Below are positions 26,285 to 39,050 of a stretch of 64,000 bases of DNA, in pieces. Numbering within the stretch: the first letter of the stretch is position 1; each line of letters starts with the position of its first letter. The notes beneath the pieces were generated by a model. It searched no databases. It was not told the DNA's origin and was given only the letters and a program-made list of their open reading frames with translations. Source of the DNA: Paramecium octaurelia (taxonomy: Eukaryota; Ciliophora; Oligohymenophorea; Peniculida; Parameciidae); contig CAJJDP010000041.1 in the NCBI GenBank assembly GCA_905182995.1, forward strand, positions 186,589 to 250,588, given 5' to 3'. The translations under genes were made by a program, and so were the position numbers.

Positions 26285-26985
26285 ATGGTGGGTTGTAACA
26301 AGTTTTTATACGGCAATATTAAATTTAATGAGTATGAAGATGTAAATGCAACATTATATTTAGGAAATCTTGTTTAATTTTATAAAACTTCTTAGACAAC
26401 AAATTAAATTACTTTTATTAACCCACTTTAAGTGACATCACTTAATTCAACATATCAAAAATTCAAACTTATTATTTATTGTAGGCATGTGCAAGTTCTA
26501 ACTGTTTTTTGTTCAATTTTAATGAAAGAGCATATAAACAAAAGGAAATTATTTCTGTTGATTTGTTTCATTACTTTTAAGAATCCTAAAATTTTGAATT
26601 ATACTTGGTCAAATGATTGATTTCATTCTAGATAGAATCCTTAACTTATTCATTTAGTTATAATTCTTCGATAGATAAATGGTTAACTAATAATTGCTGT
26701 GGTAACTTATAATATGATGTGTAGCAAGTTTTAATTCCATGGCTTTGATATCTTGTAATCTCATCATTTCCTCATCAAATATAGGACATGGTTAGGAAAT
26801 TTAGATTACTTACTTATAAATTTTCATCCATTTTTGTCAAACTTGTATTCGCATTAATTAAAACTAACGTACAAGTTGTTATTATGGAGCATTTCTTAAT
26901 AGCACATGTCCCTCCTGTCATTCTATTAATCACAAAATGTCATTTCATATTACAGTCAGCAAATCTTTTGTTATCTAAATTTTAA
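26285..26985 (+). pseudogene. Relic of a cysteine-rich surface protein
   Basis: A 111-aa frame (26285-26620, with NEYEDVNATLYLGNL and FINPLQVTSLNST) is followed, after an in-frame TGA and frame changes, by a clear furin-like patch near 26825-26945: FCQTCIRINQ, then SCYYGAFLNSTCPSCHS. The C-x-x-C spacing and order are those of the large cysteine-rich family represented by the gene at 21290-25537, on the opposite strand. I could not join the pieces with plausible introns, so this is called a decayed copy rather than a gene. Alternatively it is a gene with several unrecognised introns. Confidence 0.4.
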
Positions 26986-27769
26986 GAAAAAGAAACTTGG
27001 ATCTATTAAAAAAACTGCTAATACTCTTTTTCTTAAATTTTAATCAAATAGGTTAATCATCATTGACACTACCATCATTATGTATTAAAACAACTAATAA
27101 ATTTTATGGAAGGAAATTATATCTTAAATTGTAGCAACTAACCTTTTTTTATTACTAAAAATTTCACAGCCTGACTTTTATCATGGATTGTAATTTATAA
27201 TCCAATATTCATTGGCTATTCACTAACTTCGTTAATCGATGAAAATTATATTTTTTGCCATTTTGTCTTAAACAGGAATTGATAGATACATAACTCTATA
27301 ATAGACTTAAGGATATTATGTTAGAGTTCACTTGACTGCGAGAAATAATTAATTATACAGTTAATATTTTAGATTTTAATGAAAAGGCACAACGAAATAT
27401 TTTTTAGATCAATTTATCGAAACACTTAAGGAATTTAATAGCATAATTTCAAATATTTAGATATATAACCCCTGAGTCAGTATTCATATCTTATTTTGAA
27501 ATACCATAACCACTATTTGTTCATTGCAATTAGAAATTACATGTATTTATTGTTTTATATAAGTTAATCAATGTCAAGTTAGGAATTAATCTGTTTGTGT
27601 TTAAGTCTGCAATGAAAATAATATTAAAAGTTAATACAAGAAGACTCTCAATAATATTGTAACGCTTTGATGATTTAAACAAATAGTTATAGACTCTATG
27701 ATTTTATAATAGAATTTCTGGAAAATTTGGCCGTTCTGATTATACATAGTATAATCTAATCTCCCAAAA

Positions 27770-28205
27770 ATGGATCAAACTTCTTAAAAAGATAAGATAA
27801 TGTAAAAATAATTGAAATAATTCATAAATACTTTCATTTTTGCAGGATACCAATTTTTGATGGTTATTACATATGGGCTTATGCTAAATTATTAATATTC
27901 TTCTAAAATCTTTATCCTCATCCTTATTTTTCATTGGATGAACAATTTATGTCAATATGCACATTAAAGCAGCCAAGCCTTATCTTACTGAGAATATTCG
28001 TCTTATTTAGTATCCCTCTTCCTAATTATATAGAGTTTATCATTCTATTATATCTTCCCCAAAATTACAACTATTAATAATTAGAATATTTTGAAAAATA
28101 TTAATTATTTCCACTTAAACCAATTTTGTTTTAAAAATTACAAATTGATAGGCAAAATTTAAAACATAGCAATTTGGTAAATATATTATCTTTCTTGAAT
28201 GGGAG
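27770..28205 (+). pseudogene. Possible small multi-helix membrane protein, interrupted by TGA
   Basis: A frame from ATG 27770 encodes a polar start (MDQTSQKDKIMQKQ) and two hydrophobic helices (FAGYQFLMVITYGLML, then ILILIFHWMN) before a TGA at 27989-27991. The same frame continues past that TGA with another helix (SYLVSLFLIIQSLSFYYIF) to about 28205. Either a Gln/Trp codon has mutated to TGA in a dead gene or the continuation is chance. Family unknown. Confidence 0.3.
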
Positions 28206-28399
28206 ATTAACTATAATTATTGATACGATTAATTTAAGTAATATACTTGTTATTAATTTCAAAGGATATTTGAAATACTATGCTAATGCGTAATAATTGA
28301 TTTGGCCAAACACCTATATCAATTCAAACCAAATATTTATAAATTCACGTCACTAGCTTAACCAATACTTACTAAAAATAAACTTAGATTTAATCAAAA

Positions 28400-30030
28400 T
28401 TTAAAGAAAATGGAAGCGGTAGAAGCTGGAGTAAAATATTGGTTTGTAAAACTATATGGATGAATTAACTGATGAATAAAATTTTTGTCTTTCATATAAA
28501 TTATTGGGAAGAACGGTAAACTTACACATCCTTAATTATCTTTTTTATATTAAACTCTCTTCTCTACCATTTCTTCATATTTACCATTATTATTTCAGTA
28601 AACACACAGTATATTGCTTTGAGGAGGTAACCAAATAAAATAATCTTCTTTATTAACCTAATATGATATCCATTTTCTTATATTAATTACTTATGGTCGA
28701 TAAAAATCACAAAAGCAATTTCTATTAATAACATATTTAAATATGATCTGTTTTTGAAAATTTTGCATTATCTTAAAACTTATTATATTTTCAATCATTA
28801 TAACAAATTCATAAAATGCCCACTAATTTTCGACATCCTTTTACCAAATTATTATTAAACTATCATGCCCACATGAAACCAAGACAGTTTCTGATTCATT
28901 TAAACTTATTGAGTTTACATCGCTAGTATGAATCAATAAAGAATAAAGAAATGTAAGTTTATTATTAATAAAATCTATACTCCATACTTAATCAAAAAGT
29001 CTGCACTAGTTGAAATTAATTAATCTTCATTTTGCGTCATGATCATACAATAAATCCATTGATTATTCTCACAATAAGGTTTAGAACTAAATCATTGATT
29101 ATTATTCTCTTCCTTCCATAATCTAAGTGATCCATCACTTGATCCAGAAATAAAATAATTGCTTATTTAGCTATATACCAAACAAGTAACTTCTTTTAAT
29201 GCTTTAAAAGTGAATTAACGTCTTAAATCAAATTATTTTGAAAATTCCAAATTTTAATTTTATTTCCACATGCTGATACCATAATATTGCCTTTAGGATC
29301 AAATACAATTGCATTACATTGTTCTTTTTATTCTAATGTTCCAATTAGTTTTGGATTTATTTATTATTTCACTTAAAATGCTTAAATATTTGATGTTTAC
29401 TCATTTAGATAATTCAGGATATTCTTTATTGGCTGATACTAATGAGGCCAATTTAGAACTAATTTTTGTAATCCAACTATTATTAAGTAATCGAATGTTA
29501 TTTTTATAATTAATCTAATTATCTTGACTGGATCATTAATTATTTATTAATAAGTCTAACTCTTTAAGAAAGCTATATTCTTCATATTTAGATCCTGATA
29601 ATTTTAAGTTCTAAATCCAATCTTCAGTATTGTTAATTATTTAATCTAATTATTAAAGAACAATAGACTTTAAATTAATGATGTTAATTAAGAATGATTC
29701 AACTTATTTGATATTAATTGAAATGATATTTTCTATACTTTTCAAAATTTATTTCTGTTTTCGACAAACTTTTAAACAACTCTCTTAAATACAATTGTCT
29801 TGTTTTAGTCCGATTTGAAATTATCAATGCATTACTAACACAAAAGTCGTTAATTTAATATTATCTTAGGATCTAAAATAATCATTTAAACAGGTAATTA
29901 ATGTTACACATAACAATGAAGAATTTTTTTATCTTCTATCATGGTTTAAACATTTTTTTAATTATTACATTCTATTTCAATAGAAAAGCATTATCTATAA
30001 CAAATATAAATGCTAGAAAAATAATATTAA
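28400..30030 (-). pseudogene. WD40-repeat pseudogene
   Basis: Reading right to left, successive WD units are easily recognised but not in one frame: NIMVSACGNKIKIWNF, then NYFISGSSDGSLRLWKEE, then QWIYCMIMTQNEDQLIST, then SLNESETVLVSCGHDSLIII followed by WQKD. Between the second and third unit an in-frame TGA (near 29075) stands where a TGG Trp codon would be expected in this family. Another unit needs a one-base shift (near 28980). No small intron explains these breaks. The units match the expanded Paramecium WD40 family. The outer limits given are approximate. Confidence 0.6.
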
Positions 30031-30659
30031 TTCATCATAAAGGTAAAATAATTTGAAGATATAATTATGAAATAGGAAAAATTATTTTTACCAAAATATA
30101 CTTCCTGAAATAAATTGACGAATTTAGGAGTAATTAAATTATGAGATTCCTCTTATATCAAAATATATAATCAAGGAAATACTATCTCTAAATAACTTTA
30201 GCAATGATGGGTTTAAACATTTTTAATTCTTTTGGAGACATTTTTAACATTTAAGAATTAATGAATTATTTTGATTTCTCAATCTCGGTATTTTATGAAT
30301 TTTTATTTGTTTTTCTGGTTTAATTCTATATTGAATCTGCTTTCTAAAATTCATTTATAGAATGATTTATTAAATCTAATATTCCTTGTTAAAACTATTG
30401 ATTATAAAAAAATAATTTGATTGCAAATCTTACAATTACTCAAATAGCTGAAGTTGAATCAAACATCTAAGGATATCATAAGTCTGAATATTGTTCCTCG
30501 AATATTTATATTATGCATTTATATATATTGAATATTGGAGATATACCCGCTATTTCAAAATTTATATCTTATTATACATTCATAGTTAAACCCATCTCAA
30601 ATCATCAGTTTATATATGTTTTTATAAAAATTTGAAATTAAATTTTATGATACAGCACT

Positions 30660-31074
30660 TATGATTCAATCTATTTCTAGATAAATTTACTAGTTGAATT
30701 ACTCTAAGCTGCCAAAACTCTTTCTAACCATCCCAACATGTGTTCAATAGCATTGAAATCTGGGAGATCTATTGTAAATTTATTCAATTGTTTTTGATTT
30801 ATGTATCACCCAATTATCCATAATGAAAACAAACTTTAATCGTTATAATTATCCTATGCCTTCTTTCCTGCTTATTATAGGAATTCCTAATATATAAAAG
30901 CCCAAGTCTGTTAATTCTTTTATTGTTTATACGCAATCCATTTAAGGTTGTTTTAACAAATTTTAAACCTAAGTCAATATTATTATTATTCATGAGTAAT
31001 TCAATGTTCTTACTCAATTTTACTTGACTATAAAAAACATGATATTTTAGTGTTCTCTCTAATTTTCCAATCAT
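30660..31074 (-). pseudogene. Tc1/mariner (IS630)-like transposase remnant
   Basis: The minus strand encodes FVFIMDNWVIHKSKTIEQI, matching the second catalytic-Asp block of DDE transposases of the IS630/Tc1/mariner group (D-N-x-x-x-H-x-x-K). After a frame change comes FNAIEHMLGWLERVLAAQ, matching the third block (N-x-I-E...W). Upstream in another frame is an 86-codon open piece (30814-31074). The ORF is split between frames, the first Asp block is not seen, and no terminal inverted repeats were found, so it is a dead fragment. In Paramecium such elements are normally confined to the germline nucleus and removed from the macronucleus. Confidence 0.55.
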
Positions 31075-31080
31075 CTAGTC

Positions 31081-33116
31081 ACTTTTATTAGATATTTGAA
31101 AGGTTAAATAATTTTTAAAATTAAATTATAAAATATAAAAGTTTGAAATAGAATGAATAATGTTTATGTGCAAAATAGCACAACTCCTTATCCTGGCATA
31201 AGTTGCTTGGATTTATTTACTATTAAATTCAGCCCTTTATAATAATAATAAATCTAAATCAAGTCAAATAATTAAATTGTCAATTAAAATAATCTTTATT
31301 AGTAGTATATGAATTTAACAGAATAGAACGTCAATTAAATAATCCCATCACTTGACCAACATATCATCGCTAATATTAGTAAGGGAAAATATATGCCTAA
31401 GCTAACTATATTGATTATTACTTCAGATTGTTTATTAGGGGTGTTATTTGATAGGATATAAGGGCCAAGGCTGGATAATTTATCAAGCATTTGAAGGAAT
31501 AAAATATGGAGTTAATCAATAAACTATTTAAAATTAGGGTTTTGTCATTTCAACTATCTTCTGTATGTTTTTTTTTTGGTCTAATTTTATTTCTTTTCTA
31601 TGACAAAAGTGAAGACATTACTTAAAAAATTTCTCAAGTAATGAAGAATACAAAATTTTAATAAATGAAATGCTATTTCAATATTACTAATATTTTGAAA
31701 ATAATTTATTCTATTATCTATGAATAAGAATTTAGAAAATTGATATTTGAGTTGATTATTTCTTAATGATAATAACTATATAAGGAATAAATTGAAATAA
31801 CTAAAAAAGAATAAGCATATTTTAGATAATGAAAATTAAAAGCATCAAGAATCATTACAAACATATTAATTATAAGAAATTATTAAGAAATAAATGAACT
31901 TACATGTTCCTTTAATATAAAAATTAAGGAAGATAAATGGGATGATTAATAGAATTTAATTAAATCTGAATAGAGAATAAGTCAAAGGAAAATGAAAAAT
32001 CAAAAAAAAATTGTTTGATTATATTTTAGAATAAATTTTAAGAAAAATACTTACAAAAAGGTCTCCAGATCGGATGCTAGTCAAATTATTTTTTCCTTTT
32101 CTATCTACTTGACTAATAATAAATTATAACTTCAGATTATCTACCTGAAATTCTTTTATGATAACAATATCCTTTCTAAATGTATAATAAACAAAAATAC
32201 TACATTCTTCATTTTCTGTTCTTACCATTTAATGTATAGTCATTTATATTTTGGATATTAAAAATACCCTTTGAATCTTAAATGAGTCTTCAAATTCCCA
32301 AGATTTTCCAATGTTGATATCCCACATACAATCCTTAATACAACTTTTGTACTTGTATTTTGTAATTAACGTATTTTAATCCTATGAGGCTATTCTAAAT
32401 CCTATGTTTGTCATCAACATTCTATATAGATTTTCTATTGCTGCATATTGTCTTTTGGAACACCTATTTATAACCTGAATTAAAAAAGAATTATTGCTTT
32501 TCGAATTGCAATACTTGTTTATAATTAATTTCAGTTAAAAGTTATTCAAACCAACCAATTTTGTTTTCATTTTTAATAATTAAAAAATATTCATAGAAAG
32601 AAGATTTAGAGGACTCAATTTGTACTGGATTTTTATAGAGAATAATTTACGTTCAATTCAAATCAAAAGAAAGTTGCTATTGGGTATGATTATACAGAAA
32701 TCATATGGAGTAAAATTACGGAAAGTGCTTTTCAAATTTAATTAAAATGACTTAAAAATAATTTCATTGCCACTATTGGACCGAATGCCGATTAGATTTT
32801 GATTAACTTTCCTTTCACGATTATTAAATTATGGACTGAAAATTTTTTTTAAGATCTGAATTCTTTAATTTTTAGTCTATTCACACAAAACAATATCGAG
32901 CATATTATTGACTAAGTCAATAATCTTTATTTTCATTCTTATAGCTCATTACACAACCCGTCTTTGGAGAAACATAAAATTCCAACTTTTTTTCATAGAT
33001 TGTAGATCTGATTGCTGTAAATAATAAACTCACAGAAGCTAAAAGAATATAATATAGATTCATTTAAGCGAAAGGATTATAGTAATGATTAAACTTTAAA
33101 TTAAGAAAAGCACAAA
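31081..33116. other. AT-rich gene-poor stretch with possible coding relics
   Basis: No complete gene was found. Open plus-strand pieces that look partly protein-like occur near 31445-31600 (GYKGQGWIIYQAFEGIKYG) and 32280-33010 (for example PMLISHIQSLIQLL and NNFIATIGPNADQILINF), in changing frames with TGA between them. They may be remains of one gene. Given one stop codon and high AT, pieces of this size can also arise by chance. Confidence 0.35.
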
Positions 33117-34959
33117 CATTTAAAATAAATTTGTTTGAAAATTATTCGATGTGATTTTTAAAATAATGGTAATAATCAAAATAAATGAACAAAACCTGAT
33201 AAAAAATGGTTCATTAGTCACATTTAACTAGGAAAATGAAATATTTTAATAAACAATTAAAATAATATTAAAACAACTTGAGAAATCTTTAGGAAGAACC
33301 AAGGAAATGAATTTATTAGAAAGAATTCAGAATAAATTATATTTAAAATATATTCATTATAAATTTTAAGGGAGATAGATTTATAACACATTAATTCTTA
33401 ATTATTTGATATTTATTTAATTAGAAAAAACAATTTATTATTAAAATGATAACCTCTAATGATTACTCATTTTTTACAATGAAAAACTTCCCATTTTATT
33501 TAAAATAAATTTATTGATATTAATTATTAATTAATGTGTTTTAGTTAAATATTTATGGCTGAATTGAAGTCTAAGTTTAAAATCTCATTAATCCTAAACA
33601 ACACCAAAAATAGCAATTGATCTAATTAATTAGAAATTCCTGAAAAATGAAAAAATAATTAGTTCTTTATTTTAGACAATTAAACAAGAGATAATATTCA
33701 AAGGAGATAAACGCGTTCTCAAAATTAGGTAATTCGTTTGATACAACCTTCTCATAAATTTTAGGGATAGAAGAAATATAAATTAAGGAAAGCATTACTT
33801 AATATATATATTATAAACATTGAAAGATAAATATTGTGGAGGTTTAACAAACTCAGAAATGGGATTTATAATTTATTCCTATTCTTTAAAATTACAGAAG
33901 ATTTATTTTTATCAATCATTCAAAACAAAATAATTCACAGAAATGGGTGATAAAAATAATGTAACAAAAGCACTTATTAATAATTTGAATAATTTTCTAC
34001 ATTGAGATGAAAATAAATGAAATAAGAAATAAATATTNCATTTAAAATAAATTTGTTTGAAAATTATTCGATGTGATTTTTAAAATAATGGTAATAATCA
34101 AAATAAATGAACAAAACCTGATAAAAAATGGTTCATTAGTCACATTTAACTAGGAAAATGAAATATTTTAATAAACAATTAAAATAATATTAAAACAACT
34201 TGAGAAATCTTTAGGAAGAACCAAGGAAATGAATTTATTAGAAAGAATTCAGAATAAATTATATTTAAAATATATTCATTATAAATTTTAAGGGAGATAG
34301 ATTTATAACACATTAATTCTTAATTATTTGATATTTATTTAATTAGAAAAAACAATTTATTATTAAAATGATAACCTCTAATGATTACTCATTTTTTACA
34401 ATGAAAAACTTCCCATTTTATTTAAAATAAATTTATTGATATTAATTATTAATTAATGTGTTTTAGTTAAATATTTATGGCTGAATTGAAGTCTAAGTTT
34501 AAAATCTCATTAATCCTAAACAACACCAAAAATAGCAATTGATCTAATTAATTAGAAATTCCTGAAAAATGAAAAAATAATTAGTTCTTTATTTTAGACA
34601 ATTAAACAAGAGATAATATTCAAAGGAGATAAACGCGTTCTCAAAATTAGGTAATTCGTTTGATACAACCTTCTCATAAATTTTAGGGATAGAAGAAATA
34701 TAAATTAAGGAAAGCATTACTTAATATATATATTATAAACATTGAAAGATAAATATTGTGGAGGTTTAACAAACTCAGAAATGGGATTTATAATTTATTC
34801 CTATTCTTTAAAATTACAGAAGATTTATTTTTATCAATCATTCAAAACAAAATAATTCACAGAAATGGGTGATAAAAATAATGTAACAAAAGCACTTATT
34901 AATAATTTGAATAATTTTCTACATTGAGATGAAAATAAATGAAATAAGAAATAAATATT
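33117..34959. repeat. Direct 921-bp duplication flanking a single N (likely unmerged contig overlap)
   Basis: 33117-34037 and 34039-34959 appear identical (offset 922), separated by N at 34038. The block is AT-rich and contains no recognisable gene. Same arrangement as the four other N junctions. Confidence 0.92.
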
Positions 34960-35810
34960 ATTGAAAACAAAGTTATTCTAATTTAAAAAAAAATATAACC
35001 CTAATAATAATAAGAGTATTAGTTTAAGAAACTGGGTTAGATTATCATATAAATTTACATTAATAATTAAGAATTATTCTATACTTATTATATAAATAAG
35101 ATTAATAATTCAAGATTAAAATTCATTAATCTAACATCGAATCTCTGAGAATGAAATAAATAAAAACTTAAATATTTTTTCGTTAGTAATATTATAATTC
35201 GTTGTCTTAATAGATTAAAATGATATCATGCCTATGATTTCTTGCCTTCTTAAATACCTGATGTAGCAAGAATGGAATTTGCTAAGGCATTAGGAGATAT
35301 CCTCATTTAGTTTATTCAGATCCAATACAAGGAAAACTAACTCCGATTCATAAGAAGCTTAAGATGATGGATGTTAATTAGAAGCCTCACAAATAAGTTT
35401 GAATATGCATTTAATGAAGGATTAAGTTCAATGGTCATTGATCAACTAACTTCGATTCACAAATCTAAATTTAATGATTATTATCAATTTAACTATATTC
35501 TATTTTTCATTTATATTTTACATCCCTAAAAATTAGTCAGACATATTTTTTACTAAATGTTAGGGTTGAAAGATATCAACCATAAATATTTTTATGTCTG
35601 CAATAAACGAATTCCTCATACCTCCATAAAACCCCAAACCACAAAAGATGTGTCAAAAAAACAAAGCGAAATTAATATTTAATAATTCTATCATTTGATC
35701 TTTGCTCTGAATACTTCATAAAAAGAATAGAAGGGCAAAATTTATTTTTAAAATAACTGAAGAAGCAATTTAATTTTTTTACAAAATTATTGAATATAAA
35801 GATAAAAATA
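34960..35810. other. Gene-poor stretch with a short coding relic
   Basis: Downstream of the duplicated block. Around 35225-35425 on the plus strand there is a short protein-like passage (RMEFAKALG, then after a one-base shift YPHLVYSDPIQGKLTPIHKK) that ends at TGA. It suggests a fragment of a decayed gene of unknown family. The rest is AT-rich and featureless up to the end of the TPR gene. Confidence 0.35.
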
Positions 35811-37726
35811 TCATTTATTCGATAAATGGTTTAAACATTTTTATTGTTTATCTAGAGCTTCTAAATGACCAGGATTTTCTTCTAGTAGTTATTTATAACA
35901 TTTAAGTGCCTTATCATAGTTTTTGATCAAAAATAAACAATTTCCTAAAATTTTATATTACGATCACCTTTGGGTAATAATGATTTTGTACGATTTTGAT
36001 CTAAATTCAAAGCTTATTCTATAACTTTACTGGCTTAATATTCCTTATTAGTCCTATATAAACACTCACCTAATCAATAGAAACACTTACCCTACATCCA
36101 CAATAAATCTACATTATTTTAATTCTTTTCTAAAACTTCATATATTTCAACTAAAGCTTTTGAATAGTCTTTTTATGCCATTAACAGTTCCACTATATTT
36201 TACACATATTTTACCCTTTTTCAAAATCAAATCAACATTATTACTCTTTAAAAGGATTGCTTAATTTATCACTTTTAAGCTTTCTTCCACATTTCCCAAA
36301 TTAAATAAGCATTCTGCTATTATGTATTAATTTTAATCATACACTCTATTATTAATGTTTGCAAATCTTATGGGCATATTCTTTTAATCATATCAATTGC
36401 TTCATTTTTCTTTCCTAACAGGCTCAAGCATTTAGCTACGTAAGAACCAGAAATAATACCTCCAACCCTTAATAAATTTACATGATTTTTATCAATTAGC
36501 AATCCTTTATTTATCTATTCCATAGCTAGTTCTTAATACCCGAGTAAACTTAAGCATTAGGCTAAAATTTAGAGTTACGAAAACCTTTTCTGCATAGAGA
36601 GTTAACATGATTTTGGTTTATATTTAAAATGTCATCGGCCAAATTTATGGCTTCTTAATGCCTGCCTATCAGACTTAAACACTCAGCTAATTGATTTAAG
36701 ACATAAACTCACCCTTTCTCCACATAAACTCTATATTTTAAGGACATTCCTTCTAAATGTTGTCTAATATTGACAGAGCTTCCATTTGTTAGCCTAATAA
36801 ACTTAGACATTCAGCTTTTATTTAAAAATAGAGGTACCTTTTTTGGACCACGAATCAATACAATCAGGCTCTATAGATATAGCTTTTTCAATAATTTTCA
36901 GTGCTTCTTAATGATTTCCTTATTAATTTAAACATTCAGCTAATTTCTCATTAATATATCATACACTTTCGAAATAATGAATCCAGATGGTTATTATCTA
37001 TAACTAAGGCTTTGTCAATCCATCTGATAGCCTCGCTTTAATCGCCCAATAAACTTAAACAAGTAGCTAATTAATGAAAAGTGGCAATTACATTTACACC
37101 ATAGAGAATCAATATTCTTCTCATTATATTTAAGAGATTTCTCTATAGTTTCTATTGCTTACTAAAATTGATCCATTTCATATAATTTATAACCTAATAT
37201 CATAAAAATTGTAAAAACCTTATTCATAGTAGTAAACAGATAATTATTCATTCTCATAGACTTCTTTGATGCAAATGATATTATTTTCTTATTAAAATTC
37301 AACTATATTATTTTTGAGCGTTTCGAAATTAATTAGTAAAAAGCTTAATTATCGAATAAGATCTGGTAATTGTACTAAATCGGATAAGTATTAGTCTATT
37401 TGGACACCATTAAATTTTTCAATTTTGGCTTTGGGTACTAAATATTTTAATTCCAATCCACGTTTAAGTTCAAAAAATTTTGATTAAAGCACATTGAACT
37501 ATTCACTTAGTTTTTCAATAATATCTAGTTCACAATTATTTTATATTTCTTCTATAAATTACAATATTTCATTTATTTTTTCCCAATCACTATGAGTAGC
37601 AATATGTCTTTATTCTTTTAAACAAGTTTCACACATAAGTCTTGTGGGCTCAGCACAATTTTAAAAATAGCAGAATCTTTCAACTAGATTTTCATGATTT
37701 TAAATTGGGCATTTTATTTGATCCAT
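35811..37726 (-). CDS. B-box-like zinc finger plus TPR repeat protein, one intron per repeat
   Basis: The frame starts at 37726 with MDQIKCPIQNHENL and a Cys/His cluster (CPIQNH...CYFQNC...CETCLKE...HIATH, residues ~6-47) spaced like a B-box zinc-binding motif. A helical linker to about residue 190 follows, then about 11 TPR-like units such as 'AECLNQQGNHQEALKIIEKA'. The stop is TGA 35811-35813. Each repeat is again split by a 22-26-nt intron at the same position (for example near 37190, 37075, 36960 and 36835), as in the gene at 10187-15235. The protein is probably a scaffold; function unknown. I did not splice every unit, so residues near some boundaries are uncertain. Confidence 0.75.
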
Positions 37727-39050
37727 ATTTAATAAAAAATTTAATAAATAATTAAATATTCATTTATGAATGCTTCACATAAAATATATTGAAAATTCTT
37801 AAACGGAATAAAAAGATATCCTATAGCATTTAATGGTGAGCTTTGAGAAAATCTAAGTTGAGTTCTTTCAAATCAGCATCTACATTTATTTAATAAAATT
37901 ACAAATAAGTAGAATAATATCTCAAAGTTATTTATTTTTATACTCCAAATTCAAGTTTTACATTCTAAGCATTCAAAATTGAGCTGTTCTCTATTTATTT
38001 TAAAAAATATATGGTTTTTTATTTAATATTCTAAATTTCTGATTTAGCTATCAAAACCTCATTATTTATTCAAAAATGCATAGTCTATTTTAATTTCAAA
38101 CATACATAACCAAATACAAGAATTGCTTTCAATTATAATTCAAATTTCATTAAGATTCATGGATTGCAACAAAATTCATTATAAATACTCTGAGGATAAT
38201 TTTTAAATAAAGAAATTGAGAAATTGAACGATAATTTCTCATAATTATAATATCTCATAATATCATAAAAATGCATCAACTTTAAGTTACAATTTAAGGA
38301 CAAAATTGCTTTTCAAAAATTGTTCGTACGCTCAATTTCTTGCAGAATTATTTGTTTCTATAAAAATGGATTTGCTTTATTCTACCATTTCAATATCAAC
38401 AATAAAATCAATTGAAATTTAAAAGGAAATTGGAAAATCTATAAAATTATACTGATGCTGAATATATTGTATTTCGTAAATTATATTAAATAGTACAAGA
38501 TTAGGTAAATTTGGCTCTTCAGTTAATTGGGTATACACATCCCAAAGCCATTTCATAGAGGGAATACATTTTTGTTTGGAGCAAAGAATTCTAATAGAAG
38601 AAATTTAGTTGTCAAACGACTCTTCCAAAATAAAAAATTGCATATCTAAGGATATAATTTCAAAACATATAATCTAGTGAGAAATGCATGTAATGTGCTT
38701 GCTCAATGAAATTCACATAAAATTTATGGTTATTAGCCATTATTTTACCAAAGACCGCATCAAATCCTAACAGAAATACTTTCACCACAAATTTACATTA
38801 GCAGTATTTAAGCCTGAGATTATATTCTACTATATACTTTTAAATAAATTGTTCAATGACAATTACATAATTAAAGAGGTAAAATCTTATTGTGAGGACT
38901 CTGTTACATCTTACAGAATTGTTTAAAAGTGAGTGTTCAGTTGCATCTTTATAAATAAATCATTTTAGTCAAATTATTTATTTAGAATAGGAAATATTGT
39001 TTATAAATGATCATTCAGATATCAAATTAAAAAAAACAATGATTTTTTGA
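37727..39050 (-). pseudogene. Unidentified coding relic
   Basis: The minus strand carries long protein-like passages. One frame, approximately 38950 to 38670, reads for example LLGFDAVFGKIMANNHKFYV then FIEQAHYMHFSLDYM. After a one-base shift at a TTTTGA it continues as EIISLDMQFFILEESFDNQI and KWLWDVYTQLTEEPNLPNLV to a TGA near 38340. Content and length exceed what chance frames usually show here. No start, domain or family was identified. It lies between the B-box/TPR gene and the formin-like gene. Confidence 0.4.

Noticed and set aside
32901-32930. Perfect 9-bp inverted repeat (attattgac...gtcaataat) in gene-poor DNA
   Set aside because: Short palindromes are expected in such AT-rich sequence and there is no adjacent gene end that would make it a terminator or a protein-binding site.
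34980-35030. Telomere-like tract (aaccctaataataat)
   Set aside because: It is not a tandem array of the ciliate CCC(A/C)AA telomere unit and lies inside the window.
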